NCBI GenBank assembly: GCA_018713485.1
Contig: DVOQ01000016.1
Location: forward strand, 1-64,000
Length of the DNA stretch: 64,000 nt
Source: Candidatus Avisuccinivibrio pullicola
GTDB lineage: Bacteria > Pseudomonadota > Gammaproteobacteria > Enterobacterales > Succinivibrionaceae
Direction: 5' to 3'
Part shown: in pieces, positions 15,973-25,426 of the stretch
How positions within the stretch are numbered: the first letter of the stretch is position 1
Layout: every line of letters starts with the position of its first letter
Made by a program: the position numbers and the translations under genes
Notes under the pieces: generated by a model
Databases searched by the model: none
What the model was told of the DNA's origin: nothing
What the model saw: only the letters and a program-made list of their open reading frames with translations

Positions 15973-18900
15973 ATGCATAAACTCAAACTAAGTCTGCTCC
16001 TGCTTGGGCTGACGGCCGTACTTAACGTGCTGGCCGCGCCCGGGGATGGCACTTTTACCTTCCGCATTACGGGACCTGGCGGGGAAAATCAGATGCAGGA
16101 GACTGCGCTCGCCGCTTCTCAGGAGCGGGAGAGCCCCCGCGCCGCGGCACGCCAGACTACAGCGCCGACGGCAAATCCGCCCCGTGAGGAGGGCAGAACT
16201 GCGGTTTATGCGGCAAATCCTGCACGGAATGCAGAACCGGTCAGCCCCGGAACCCGCTATACCGTGCAGCGCAGCGACACCATCTGGTCCATTGCGCACC
16301 GCGTGCTGCCCACTGACGGCTCGGTCAATGAATTTCAGGCCGTAGCTGCCATCTACCGTCATAATCCTGACGCCTTTGGCAACGGCAACGTCAATAACCT
16401 GCGCACCGTGACCCTGACCATTCCGCCCTCTGACGACATGGCCCGTGAGGACACGGCCACGGGCTCCCGTCTGCTGCGTGAGGGTTCTTTAACCTTACCG
16501 CCCTTAACTGCCGCCTCTGAGGAAGCTTCCCCGCAGTCTGGAAGCTCTGCACAGCCTGAGGCGCAGGGTACGGCACAAGCTGCGTCATCTGTTCTTACGG
16601 ACGGCACGGAACCTGCTGCCATGCCCCGTGAATACGTGGCCCGTGAAACCATGGCACGTGAAGGGGAGCGCAATCTGCTTGCGGCCACGGCCGGAGAGCG
16701 GCAGCAGGAAAATGCACTGCTGCCCGTCGCGGAGGCTGACGTTTCCACGGCTGACGGGGAGAGACGCAATGCGGAGGACAGCGCCTTATCTGAAAAGGCC
16801 CCTGCAGCCCCGGCCGAGCCTATCAGTGCCGAGAACATGGATTTTCAGGTGATCCGCGAGCTTATCGACTCGGCGAATAAGGCTATTGAGAAGACCGGCG
16901 CGGACGTGGAGAAAAAATTAGATACCGCGATTAAGCGCACGCAGACCGTGGCTGAGAATGCCGCAGCTTCCGTGGCCCGTGAGGAGGTTTCCGAGGTCAT
17001 GGCCCGCTATGAATCGCTGATCTCGGATTTACAGCAGTCCAACGCCGAACTGCGTGCCAATATTTCCAAATTAGGCCGGCAGATCGATCAGGTACGATCC
17101 ATCAGCATTGAAAACTCCGATAATCTCGCCGCCATGGAAGAGCGTCTGTTAGCTGCGGATACCGATACCTCCAATGCCTTTATCCCGCACGGACCCATGA
17201 TGTGGATGCTCCTCGGGGTCGGTATCATGGCCCTGACGCTCGCCGGTTCCTTATTCTTCTTCAAGCGCCGTCTGCGTCAGGACGCCGCCGGCTCGTCCTC
17301 GGAGGATGAGTTTGAGGACGATCTCTCCTCCACCGAGCTCATTTCCTCTACGGTAGCCTTAAGCGAAGAGGATCGCGAAAAGCTTAAGGAGCAGGAGGAG
17401 AATCCTGCCTCTGAGGAAAGTAAGGAGGGCGGTGAGGAAACGCAGAAGGCTCCCGAGACGCAGGGCTCTGAGGCAGAGCATGCGGAGGCCGCGGCAGAAG
17501 CTGAGGACGAGAGCGGCAAGCGCAGGATCCTTGATACGGACGAGGTGCAGATCCCCGAGAGCATGTTCAAGGAAAACGAGAATCTCGCCCGTAAGGCCCG
17601 TGAGGCGCAGCAGGCTAAGGAGGAGGCGGAGGCGCGTAAGGCCGCCGAGGCCGCACGCAAAGCCGAGGACGAGAAGCTCATGCAGGACTGGCAGGAGCAG
17701 AATAAGATTGCTCCCGAGGTCTCCGAGAGGATCCGCCGGAACGAGGAAGAGATCAAAAAGGCCTGGGAGGATGCCGCCCGCGAAAAGGAAGATGACAAGG
17801 CGACCCTCGATGCCTGGTCTGAGGCTTTAAAGGAGCAGGAGAATGCTGCCGCCTTGAAGGCAACGGAAGTGAAGCCCCCTGAGAACAGCGCGGTCTTAAA
17901 GGATGGCAGTGACGCCGAAAACCCGGATGAAGCTCTCGCCCGTCAGTGGGAAGAAGCCTTAAAGGCGCAGGAGTCAGGTAAGGATCAGAGCGGCTCCGGC
18001 ACGTCTGTCGCAGGGGCCGGAAAGGAAGATAAAGCCTTAAGCGCGGACGAGGAGTTAGCCCGTCAGTGGGAAGAGGCTTTAAAGGCTCAGGCAGAGCCGC
18101 ACCCAAAAAATGATGCACCGGATGATGTAGATATCGGTTCAGACGGTGCCTCCCGGGAAGGAGAGGGGGCCGATCCCTCGCTTAAATCTTCCCCTGACAC
18201 GACACTGCCTCAGGCGGCAGCAGATTTAGCCGCCGCCATGGCAAACGGCGCGGAGGAGAAAAAGGTAAGGCCGGATCTCCCCGTGCAGAAGCCTGCAGCT
18301 GTATTCGAGGAGAGTGCGGTGCAGGACACAGCAGCTCCTGCAGAGGAGAGCTCTCATGCTGAGGCGGATACGGAAAGTACTCCTTCACCGGCAGAAGCCC
18401 CGGAGGAACAGGCTTCAGAGAGTGATACTGCAACAGAGGCGGGCGTGGCGGATGGCCCATCCATCCTGCAGGATGACGCGGCCTTTGCCGATGCCATTTC
18501 GGCCCTCGTGCAGAGCAATTACGAATACTATCCCAGGGTTCATCATGAAAGCTTTGAGGAAAGTGATGAGACCGCAGTGCTGCCGCAGGACGGAGAGACT
18601 GAGGAAGAGGCGCTAAAGGAGAAGGCTGAGAGTTACGTTTATGCAGGTGAGCCTTCTTTGGAGGAGGATTACCGCACGCAGGTAATGCCTGCAGCTGAGA
18701 ACGGGGCTGCAGATACCCCAGAGCAGACTGAGGTTCAGGGCAATGCCATGGTTAAGGAGGACGCATCCTCTCCTGAGGGGCAGTTCCGGGCTCCCTTAGA
18801 AGACCCGTCCCCTAAGTTAACGGAAAAGGCCGATCCCGTCACCTTAGCGCAGCAGCGTGCCATGGCCATGCTTACCGGTTCTGATGAAGAGAATGACGCT

Positions 18901-19785
18901 GCCTCCTCTGAAGATCTGCCCTTTACGTGGATGGTGCCTCCTGAAGAGAACAGCGCTGCGTCAGCCGCGCCGACGGAGACTTCAGGCAGTGTTGCCGTGC
19001 AGGATCCCCTCACGGAGAGAGTTGCAGATGCTGCTTCTCAGGAAGAGGAGGCACAGGCTGCGGCGCCTTTAAGTGAGGAATTCCCGGCTGAAGAAGATGA
19101 GGAGCACTTTAAACGCCTCGCTGAGGATTTAAAGTCAGGAGCGGGAGATAATTTAAGCGGCCTTGAGGACAGTGAGCTTTTAAACATGCTCTCCCAGGGG
19201 GATGCGGGAAGTTCCGTACCGTCTTCAGAGCAGGGGATAGCCGCGCTGTCCTCTGCACAGCCTGAGGAACCGGATGACAGTGCGCTCTTAAAGATGCTGG
19301 ATGAGAGCGCTCAGGGTAGTGCCGCTGCTGTTGCAGGTGACAGCGCAGAGCCTGAGGGGACGGCTCCCGGGGATGCCTTATCGCCGGAGCTGAAGGAGGC
19401 CTTAGCCTCTTCGCACAGCACCGACAGCGGTTTGGACGACGCGTCTTTAATGGGGATGCTCGACAGAACGGGAGACACCTCGCTCAATCCTCAGGATGTC
19501 ACTACCGCGCCGCTTTCTGAAAGTGAGCTTGAGGAGATGCTCTCCCCTGAAAAGGCGCCCGCGGGGCAGGGCATGGAGAGTCCGGCAGAGACCGCTGCTG
19601 CCTCTTCCCTGACGCGCTCGCAGCGTGAAAAGCTCACCGCTGCACTTAACCTGGCGCTGCTTTACTTTGAAAGCGGCGACGAGGAAGAGGCCCTGAGCAC
19701 TTTAAGTGAGGTGGAAGAACGCGGTGACCGGGAATTAAAACAGCGCGTAAGGGAACTTAAGGAGCGTTATGCCGCTCACGCTTGA
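15973..19785 (+). CDS. fimV: FimV/HubP-family polar hub protein
   Basis: Signal peptide, LysM-like segment RYTVQRSDTIWSIAHRVLP, coiled coil, TM segment, long acidic cytoplasmic region, C-terminal TPR-like LNLALLYFESGDEEEALSTLSEVEERGD. Confidence 0.88.
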   Translation: MHKLKLSLLLLGLTAVLNVLAAPGDGTFTFRITGPGGENQMQETALAASQERESPRAAARQTTAPTANPPREEGRTAVYAANPARNAEPVSPGTRYTVQRSDTIWSIAHRVLPTDGSVNEFQAVAAIYRHNPDAFGNGNVNNLRTVTLTIPPSDDMAREDTATGSRLLREGSLTLPPLTAASEEASPQSGSSAQPEAQGTAQAASSVLTDGTEPAAMPREYVARETMAREGERNLLAATAGERQQENALLPVAEADVSTADGERRNAEDSALSEKAPAAPAEPISAENMDFQVIRELIDSANKAIEKTGADVEKKLDTAIKRTQTVAENAAASVAREEVSEVMARYESLISDLQQSNAELRANISKLGRQIDQVRSISIENSDNLAAMEERLLAADTDTSNAFIPHGPMMWMLLGVGIMALTLAGSLFFFKRRLRQDAAGSSSEDEFEDDLSSTELISSTVALSEEDREKLKEQEENPASEESKEGGEETQKAPETQGSEAEHAEAAAEAEDESGKRRILDTDEVQIPESMFKENENLARKAREAQQAKEEAEARKAAEAARKAEDEKLMQDWQEQNKIAPEVSERIRRNEEEIKKAWEDAAREKEDDKATLDAWSEALKEQENAAALKATEVKPPENSAVLKDGSDAENPDEALARQWEEALKAQESGKDQSGSGTSVAGAGKEDKALSADEELARQWEEALKAQAEPHPKNDAPDDVDIGSDGASREGEGADPSLKSSPDTTLPQAAADLAAAMANGAEEKKVRPDLPVQKPAAVFEESAVQDTAAPAEESSHAEADTESTPSPAEAPEEQASESDTATEAGVADGPSILQDDAAFADAISALVQSNYEYYPRVHHESFEESDETAVLPQDGETEEEALKEKAESYVYAGEPSLEEDYRTQVMPAAENGAADTPEQTEVQGNAMVKEDASSPEGQFRAPLEDPSPKLTEKADPVTLAQQRAMAMLTGSDEENDAASSEDLPFTWMVPPEENSAASAAPTETSGSVAVQDPLTERVADAASQEEEAQAAAPLSEEFPAEEDEEHFKRLAEDLKSGAGDNLSGLEDSELLNMLSQGDAGSSVPSSEQGIAALSSAQPEEPDDSALLKMLDESAQGSAAAVAGDSAEPEGTAPGDALSPELKEALASSHSTDSGLDDASLMGMLDRTGDTSLNPQDVTTAPLSESELEEMLSPEKAPAGQGMESPAETAAASSLTRSQREKLTAALNLALLYFESGDEEEALSTLSEVEERGDRELKQRVRELKERYAAHA

Positions 19786-20470
19786 TCCGCTTGACCGTAT
19801 CTTCCCGGCGCTGTGTGCGGGGGATTTTATGGCCCTGCCTGAAGGGCGTTATATGAACGTCAGGGTGTTTCACGCCTTTGAAAAACTCAGGGCGAGGGCC
19901 CTGCAGGCCGGCTTTTCGCTGGATGTGGCCTCGGCCTTCCGCGATTTTTCCTCGCAGAGCCGCATTCTCCTTGCCAAATTAGATGGCATCCGCCCCGTGC
20001 TCAATGAGCGCGAGGAGCCCATGGAGACAGGATCTCTCACCCTCGAAGAAAAAGTGGCGGCGATCGGGCGCTTTTCGGCGCTGCCCGGGCTCTCGCGCCA
20101 CCATTTAGGTACGGATCTCGATGTTTTTTCATTAAGCCTGCTCCCTCAGGGACAGAAGCTGCAGCTTACGGCCGCAGAATACGCGGAAGGGGCGTATTTT
20201 GCGCCTTTAAACGCTTTCTTAGAGGAAGAGCTGAGCGCGCACGGTTTTTACCGCCCCTATGACGGTACGGGAGCACTGGGCTTTGAACCCTGGCACATCT
20301 CCTTTAAAACCGAGGGCGGTAGACTTAGCGAGGGTTTTAAGCTTAAGGCCTGGGAGAACGTTATCAGAGAGCGCTTCCCCGCGATAGCCGCGGCGCTCAT
20401 CGCCTATGGCCGTAAGCATTACCGGGCATCCCTTGGACTTGAGACCTGCAATTTGCTAAGTCAGAGCTAA
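19769..20470 (+). CDS. M15-type D-alanyl-D-alanine carboxypeptidase family protein
   Basis: VASAFRDFSSQSRI, SRHHLGTDLDVF, GFEPWHISF metallopeptidase motifs; overlaps fimV end by 17 bp. Confidence 0.82.
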   Translation: MPLTLDPLDRIFPALCAGDFMALPEGRYMNVRVFHAFEKLRARALQAGFSLDVASAFRDFSSQSRILLAKLDGIRPVLNEREEPMETGSLTLEEKVAAIGRFSALPGLSRHHLGTDLDVFSLSLLPQGQKLQLTAAEYAEGAYFAPLNAFLEEELSAHGFYRPYDGTGALGFEPWHISFKTEGGRLSEGFKLKAWENVIRERFPAIAAALIAYGRKHYRASLGLETCNLLSQS

Positions 20471-20592
20471 ATTTTTAGATCTACACTGAAAATGTTTACC
20501 ATGACGCTTCAGGCTTTGAGTCTGAGTGTGATAAGGTAAGGAACATTAAGGCCGCATCTTTGCGGTGTCATTAATCAGTTAAGGAGCACAAG

Positions 20593-21180
20593 ATGAATCA
20601 GAGCAAAACCGTGATGGCGCTCGCTGCGGCCGCGTTAGTGGCCTCTTTATCGCTGACGGCTGAGGCCGCCCCCAAGGCAGATGTGGTTGCCGCCACTGGA
20701 GCCCCGCAGGGTTTTGACTATACCGCCCCCGACGCCCGTCCCGTGCCGCCGCGTCCTGGCTATGGCTATGGCCCCGGCATGAACCGTCATCATGACTGGG
20801 GCTGGCGCGGCTACGGCCACCACCATCGCGGCGGCTACTACGGCTGCCCTTGGTATAACGAGGGCCCCATGGTGATCCAGGGCAGAGGCGGTTCCCAGGT
20901 ATCCTTACCGGCTCCCATGCCGCTTGAGGACATTCTCGCCATGGACAGCAAGTATGCCGAGCGGGTCAAGGAGATTGACGAGCTGCGCGATCTGATTTTC
21001 GTGGAAAGTCAGGCTCTTGACGCCATGGTCAATAATCAGCGCAATACCGCCGAGGACGTGCGCCGTCAGGCCCGCATCGTCACCTCGCTGCGCCATCAGT
21101 TAGATGACCGTATCGCCGATCTCTATGCGGCTCTTGAGGACGACGGCTATCAGCTGCCGGCCCGTCTGCCCCGCCGCTAA
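20593..21180 (+). CDS. periplasmic ZraP/CpxP-like protein
   Basis: Signal peptide, His/Gly/Tyr-rich segment GYGYGPGMNRHHDWGWRGYGHHHRGGYYG, C-terminal helical region. Confidence 0.6.
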   Translation: MNQSKTVMALAAAALVASLSLTAEAAPKADVVAATGAPQGFDYTAPDARPVPPRPGYGYGPGMNRHHDWGWRGYGHHHRGGYYGCPWYNEGPMVIQGRGGSQVSLPAPMPLEDILAMDSKYAERVKEIDELRDLIFVESQALDAMVNNQRNTAEDVRRQARIVTSLRHQLDDRIADLYAALEDDGYQLPARLPRR

Positions 21181-21269
21181 GCCCAGCAGAGCGCTTAAAA
21201 GCGCTTAAATAAAAGTAAGAGGGCAGGCCATGAGTCTGCCCTTAACATATCTAAAATAAGGAGAAAGAG

Positions 21270-22214
21270 ATGACCGCAGTGGGAAAAACTCTTATCGTAG
21301 GTTCAGGTCCTGCCGGGCTTACCGCCGGTATTTACGCCGCCCGCGCGGGCTTAAATCCGCTCTTAATCGAGGGCGGGGAGCCTGGCGGTCAGCTGACGCA
21401 GACCCCGGAAATCGGCAACTGGCCGGGCGCCAAGGATCAGCCTTCAGGTTATGAGCTTATCGACAGCCTGACCGGGCACGCCAAAGCTCTCGGGGTGCGC
21501 TTTATCTCAGGCGAGGTAGTCAGCTGTTCCCTTCAGGATAAGGTCAAGAAACTTACCCTTGATAACGGTACCGTGCTGGAGGCGCTGACCGTCATCATCG
21601 CCACGGGTGCCCAGGCCCGCTATCTTAACGTTAAGGGCGAGGAACAGTACAAGGGGGCGGGCGTGTCGGCCTGTGCCACCTGCGACGGCTTTTTCTTTAA
21701 GGGCAAAGACGTGGCCGTGGTCGGAGGCGGATCGGCGGCCTTCGTGGAAGCTCTCTATCTCACCACGATCTGTAATAAGATCTATTTAGTGCATCGCCGC
21801 GAGGGTTTCCGTGCCGAGCAGGTTCTGATTGACAGGCTGCAGGCTAAGGCTGCGGAAGGCAAGGCGGAGTTCGTGCTTAATGCCACCGTGGATGAGGTCG
21901 TGGGCGATGGCACGAAGGTGACGGGCCTCGTGTTAAACGTTCAGGGAGAAAAACGTTCTCTTCAGGTGGACGGTGTCTTCGCCGCGGTAGGCCACACTCC
22001 GGCTACGGGCTTTTTAAGGGACAGCGGGGTGATCCTCGATGAGAGCGGCTATATCGTGCTTAAGGGCGGGGAAAGGGAAAGCGCCACTTCCGTGGCGGGC
22101 GTCTTTGCCGCCGGTGACTGCGCCGATAAGGTCTACCGTCAGGCCATCACCTCCGCCGGCACCGGCTGCAAGGCAGCGCTTGATGCCGAACATTATCTTT
22201 TAGAGAACTCCTGA
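21270..22214 (+). CDS. trxB: thioredoxin-disulfide reductase
   Basis: GSGPAGLTAGIYAARAGL, ACATCDGFFFKGKDVAVVGGGSAA, GVFAAGDCADKVYRQAITSAGTGC. Confidence 0.95.
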   Translation: MTAVGKTLIVGSGPAGLTAGIYAARAGLNPLLIEGGEPGGQLTQTPEIGNWPGAKDQPSGYELIDSLTGHAKALGVRFISGEVVSCSLQDKVKKLTLDNGTVLEALTVIIATGAQARYLNVKGEEQYKGAGVSACATCDGFFFKGKDVAVVGGGSAAFVEALYLTTICNKIYLVHRREGFRAEQVLIDRLQAKAAEGKAEFVLNATVDEVVGDGTKVTGLVLNVQGEKRSLQVDGVFAAVGHTPATGFLRDSGVILDESGYIVLKGGERESATSVAGVFAAGDCADKVYRQAITSAGTGCKAALDAEHYLLENS

Positions 22215-22255
22215 TAGACGGGCAGGGCCGCTATACCTGCGGCCCAGCTGCGGCG

Positions 22256-23398
22256 CTAGCCTATCAGCCTTTCCATGACCTTTACGTAGATCTCTCTGAG
22301 AGCTTCGAGCGAGCTTAGGGAGACATGTTCATTGATTTGATGAATGGTCCCTGACAGGGGGCCAAATTCCACCACGTCCACGCCTAAGGGGGCGATAAAA
22401 CGCCCGTCCGAGGTGCCGCCTGCGGTGGAGGGCACGGGCTTTTGCCCCGTCACCTCCTCAATGGCATTGCTCAGGGCCTCCCGCAGGGGACCGCCCGCGG
22501 TCACAAAGGGCAGACCGTTGAGGCGGAAGTTAAGCGAGGCCTCAATGCCAAGGCGCTTACAGAGCCCCTGGACATGCGCTTCCAGGCTTTCCCGGCTGTG
22601 CAGGGGATTGAAGCGGTAATTGCACAGGAACTCACAGCTGCCGGGTACCACGTTCTCCGCGCCCGTGCCGCCTTGGAAATTGGTCACCTGAAAGGAGGTG
22701 GGCGGGAAATCGTCCGTACCTTCATCCAGAGGCTCGTTCAGGGCCTCAATCAGCCGTGCCGCGGCATGCAGGGGATTGAGCACGCGCTCGGGGTAGGCGA
22801 CATGACCCTGACGTCCGTGTACGGTAACGAGAATGGAGAGCGAGCCGCGGCGGCCTGCCTTGAAGGTATCGCCAAAGACGCGCTCGGAGGAAGGCTCTCC
22901 TACGATGCAGTACGTGGGAGTGAGCCCCTGATCCTTCAGCCAGGGGGCCACGTCCCGGATCCCGCCTTTTCCGTCTCCCTCCTCATTGGAGGTCAGGAGC
23001 AGGCCTACGGTGCCCGCATGGTCAGGGTGGGAGCTTACATATTCGGCGAGGGCCACAGTCATGGCCGCGTCCGCGCCCTTCATGTCGGCTGTGCCGCGCC
23101 CTGTGAGACAGTCCTCACCGTCAAGACGGCGGATCTCCGCGCCAAAGGGCGGGAAATCCCAGTCCTTAAGCTCACCTGGCGGTACCACGTCGGTATGTCC
23201 CACAAACAGGAGGAAGGGTGTGCCGCTGCCGTGCAGGGCGATAAGATTGCTGCAGAGGCCCGGGCTGTGCCGGATAAGGGAAAAACCGCACTCCCCAAGC
23301 TCGCGGGCGACAAGTTCCATACATCCCCTGTCCTCAGGGGTCAGCGAGGGCCTCTGTACCAGGGCCGCGGCTAAAGCGGCAGTACGCGTAAGGGACAT
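22256..23398 (-). CDS. dapE: succinyl-diaminopimelate desuccinylase
   Basis: LLFVGHTDVVPPG, GRGTADMKGADAAM, TSNEEGDG, GGTSDGRFIAPLGVDVVEFGP. Confidence 0.93.
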   Translation of the reverse strand: MSLTRTAALAAALVQRPSLTPEDRGCMELVARELGECGFSLIRHSPGLCSNLIALHGSGTPFLLFVGHTDVVPPGELKDWDFPPFGAEIRRLDGEDCLTGRGTADMKGADAAMTVALAEYVSSHPDHAGTVGLLLTSNEEGDGKGGIRDVAPWLKDQGLTPTYCIVGEPSSERVFGDTFKAGRRGSLSILVTVHGRQGHVAYPERVLNPLHAAARLIEALNEPLDEGTDDFPPTSFQVTNFQGGTGAENVVPGSCEFLCNYRFNPLHSRESLEAHVQGLCKRLGIEASLNFRLNGLPFVTAGGPLREALSNAIEEVTGQKPVPSTAGGTSDGRFIAPLGVDVVEFGPLSGTIHQINEHVSLSSLEALREIYVKVMERLIG

Positions 23399-23399
23399 G

Positions 23400-24038
23400 C
23401 TAATCCTCGGTGGGGTACTGTAAGAAGAGCTTGCGCTCCAGCTTTAAGAAGAGCTGCGCGGGCGTGTCTTTCACGGCGGAAGCGTCTTCGCGGCCATAGC
23501 GCACCTTGTAGAGCAGTTCCCTTAAGTTATCATCGAGCAGGGACACGGCACCCTGATACTGACGGATGAAATCGGAAGCAAGCAGTCTGTCCCACGGGTA
23601 GACCGTGGAGATGGAGCGCATGATGAGCATGGACAGCGAATCAAGCAGGATGTAGCAGTCCTCGGCAAGGTAGTTAAGAAAGTGCGCGTAATCCTCAGGC
23701 TTCTGTGCCAGATCGTAAAGCGGCTTTTTCGGTCCTACGGCTCCGTCGGCATACACGGGATAAGCCGTGCCGTCAGTTTCCGTCTTTAAAAAGGAAGGTT
23801 CAATTTCCGCCTCCTTAGCGTGAGCGAGCACCTCGGTGATGAGCTCTTCTGAGCCTGCGATTAAGGGTTTGCCACCAAAGAGGGAGAGAGCTTCGGTGAC
23901 GTCGGCCGGACCGAAGGTATGTAATTCCTGATTGCCAACGCGTACCGCGAGAGTGGCTTTTACCTCATTTTCAGGCGGACGCATGACCTTGTGAGCGTCG
24001 GGCGGGCAGGTCGGATCGAGTCGTTCAATTTTAGACAT
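23400..24038 (-). CDS. hypothetical protein
   Basis: Open frame directly upstream of dapE; start at MSKIERLDP preceded by an AAGGAGCAT ribosome-binding site. Confidence 0.65.
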   Translation of the reverse strand: MSKIERLDPTCPPDAHKVMRPPENEVKATLAVRVGNQELHTFGPADVTEALSLFGGKPLIAGSEELITEVLAHAKEAEIEPSFLKTETDGTAYPVYADGAVGPKKPLYDLAQKPEDYAHFLNYLAEDCYILLDSLSMLIMRSISTVYPWDRLLASDFIRQYQGAVSLLDDNLRELLYKVRYGREDASAVKDTPAQLFLKLERKLFLQYPTED

Positions 24039-24241
24039 GGGATGCTCCTTGTAAAACTGTGCTGATTGTAGCAAAGCCGCTGCACTCTGGCACGTTGAAG
24101 CGCTGAACTGCGGCGGTTTAATGCGGTCTTCCTCAAACTGTGTCCTGCTGCAGCATTTCGGCACGGAACATGCATTAATTCACATTTTGTACTAACATAG
24201 GGGCTAAGACAGAGGTTACGGTAGATAAGGAAGACGACGGT

Positions 24242-25426
24242 ATGCAGGCAAGATACAGGGTTCAGTGGCTTAGGCGCATGCGGGGAGTACTGTTCCTCGC
24301 GGCGCTGTCCCTGTGCGCCCTGCCCCTGCTTAGTGCCTGCAGCGATGAGGGGGTGGTGGCCTCCCGCGTGAAAAAGGACAGCGTGGACGTGCGCACCGCC
24401 AAGGTTACGGTTACGGGAGCCACGGTGTCCCTCAGTCTGCCAGGCCGCGTGGTGGCCGTCAGAGAGGCGCAGATCCGCCCCCGCGTCTCAGGGATCATTC
24501 AGAAGCGCTTTTTCGAGCAGGGACAGATGGTACACCGGGGACAGCCTCTCTATGAAATTGAACCTGAACGCTATGCCTCACGCGTGAAGGCCGCTAAGGC
24601 CGAAGTGGAGCGGGCCGCGATAGCCCTTGAGATCGCAGAGCATGATTATGAGCGCTACCAGACCCTGCGTGAGCAGGACGCCATTTCCGAGGAGGAGCTT
24701 GAAGACCGGCGCCTTACCTATGTCCTGAATCAGGCTACGCTGCAAAGCGCGCAGAGTGCTCTTGATGAGGCGGAGCTGGATCTTGAGTATACGAAGGTCT
24801 TGTCGCCCCTTGATGGAAGTGTGGGGATCTCGCATGCCCCCGTAGGCTCCCTGGTGACGGCTGAGCAGTCCGATCCCCTCACCACGGTGGTCAATCTCGA
24901 CGAGGTTTTCATTGATGTCAACCTCAACGCGCGGCAATGGCTAAACTTACGGCGCATGCGCCTGTTCGGTACCTTAACGACCAGCGTGCATACTTCGGAG
25001 GTGATGTTAAGTGTCGAGGGAGTTCCCCTGGAGCAAAAGGGCCATCTCATCTCCGACGAACCCACGGTGGAAGAGAGTACCGGCACGGTGACGCTCCGGG
25101 CTATCATCACCAACGATCATCACTTTTTAATGCCAGGCATGACGGTGAGCGCACAGCTCATGCTAGGCGTCAATCCGCTCGCGAAAATCATTCCCGTCCG
25201 CGCCGTGCAGCGCGATCCCAAAGGACATACTTATGTCTTCGTGGTGAGTAGCGATAACCGTGTCGAGAGACGGCGGGTAACCTTAGGCATGCTCACGGAG
25301 CAGGGCTTTGAGGTAGCGGAAGGTTTAGAGGAGGGCGAGGAGATCGTCGTGGAGGGCCTGACGCTCTTAAAGGACGGCAGTCCCGTGCGTATCGTCAATC
25401 TCGTGGAAGAGGAAGGCGATGTTTAG
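24242..25426 (+). CDS. RND efflux periplasmic adaptor (AcrA-like lipoprotein)
   Basis: Lipobox LLSAC; IRPRVSGIIQKRFFEQGQMVHRGQPLYEIEPERY; HlyD/AcrA pattern. Confidence 0.93.
   Translation: MQARYRVQWLRRMRGVLFLAALSLCALPLLSACSDEGVVASRVKKDSVDVRTAKVTVTGATVSLSLPGRVVAVREAQIRPRVSGIIQKRFFEQGQMVHRGQPLYEIEPERYASRVKAAKAEVERAAIALEIAEHDYERYQTLREQDAISEEELEDRRLTYVLNQATLQSAQSALDEAELDLEYTKVLSPLDGSVGISHAPVGSLVTAEQSDPLTTVVNLDEVFIDVNLNARQWLNLRRMRLFGTLTTSVHTSEVMLSVEGVPLEQKGHLISDEPTVEESTGTVTLRAIITNDHHFLMPGMTVSAQLMLGVNPLAKIIPVRAVQRDPKGHTYVFVVSSDNRVERRRVTLGMLTEQGFEVAEGLEEGEEIVVEGLTLLKDGSPVRIVNLVEEEGDV

Noticed and set aside
17277-17798. 173-aa Ser-rich minus-strand ORF
   Set aside because: Antisense to the acidic repeat region of fimV; Ser-rich translation is a mirror of GAG/GAA codons.
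22442-23374. 310-aa plus-strand ORF
   Set aside because: Fully antisense to dapE, whose catalytic motifs are clear; a shadow ORF typical of GC-rich coding DNA.
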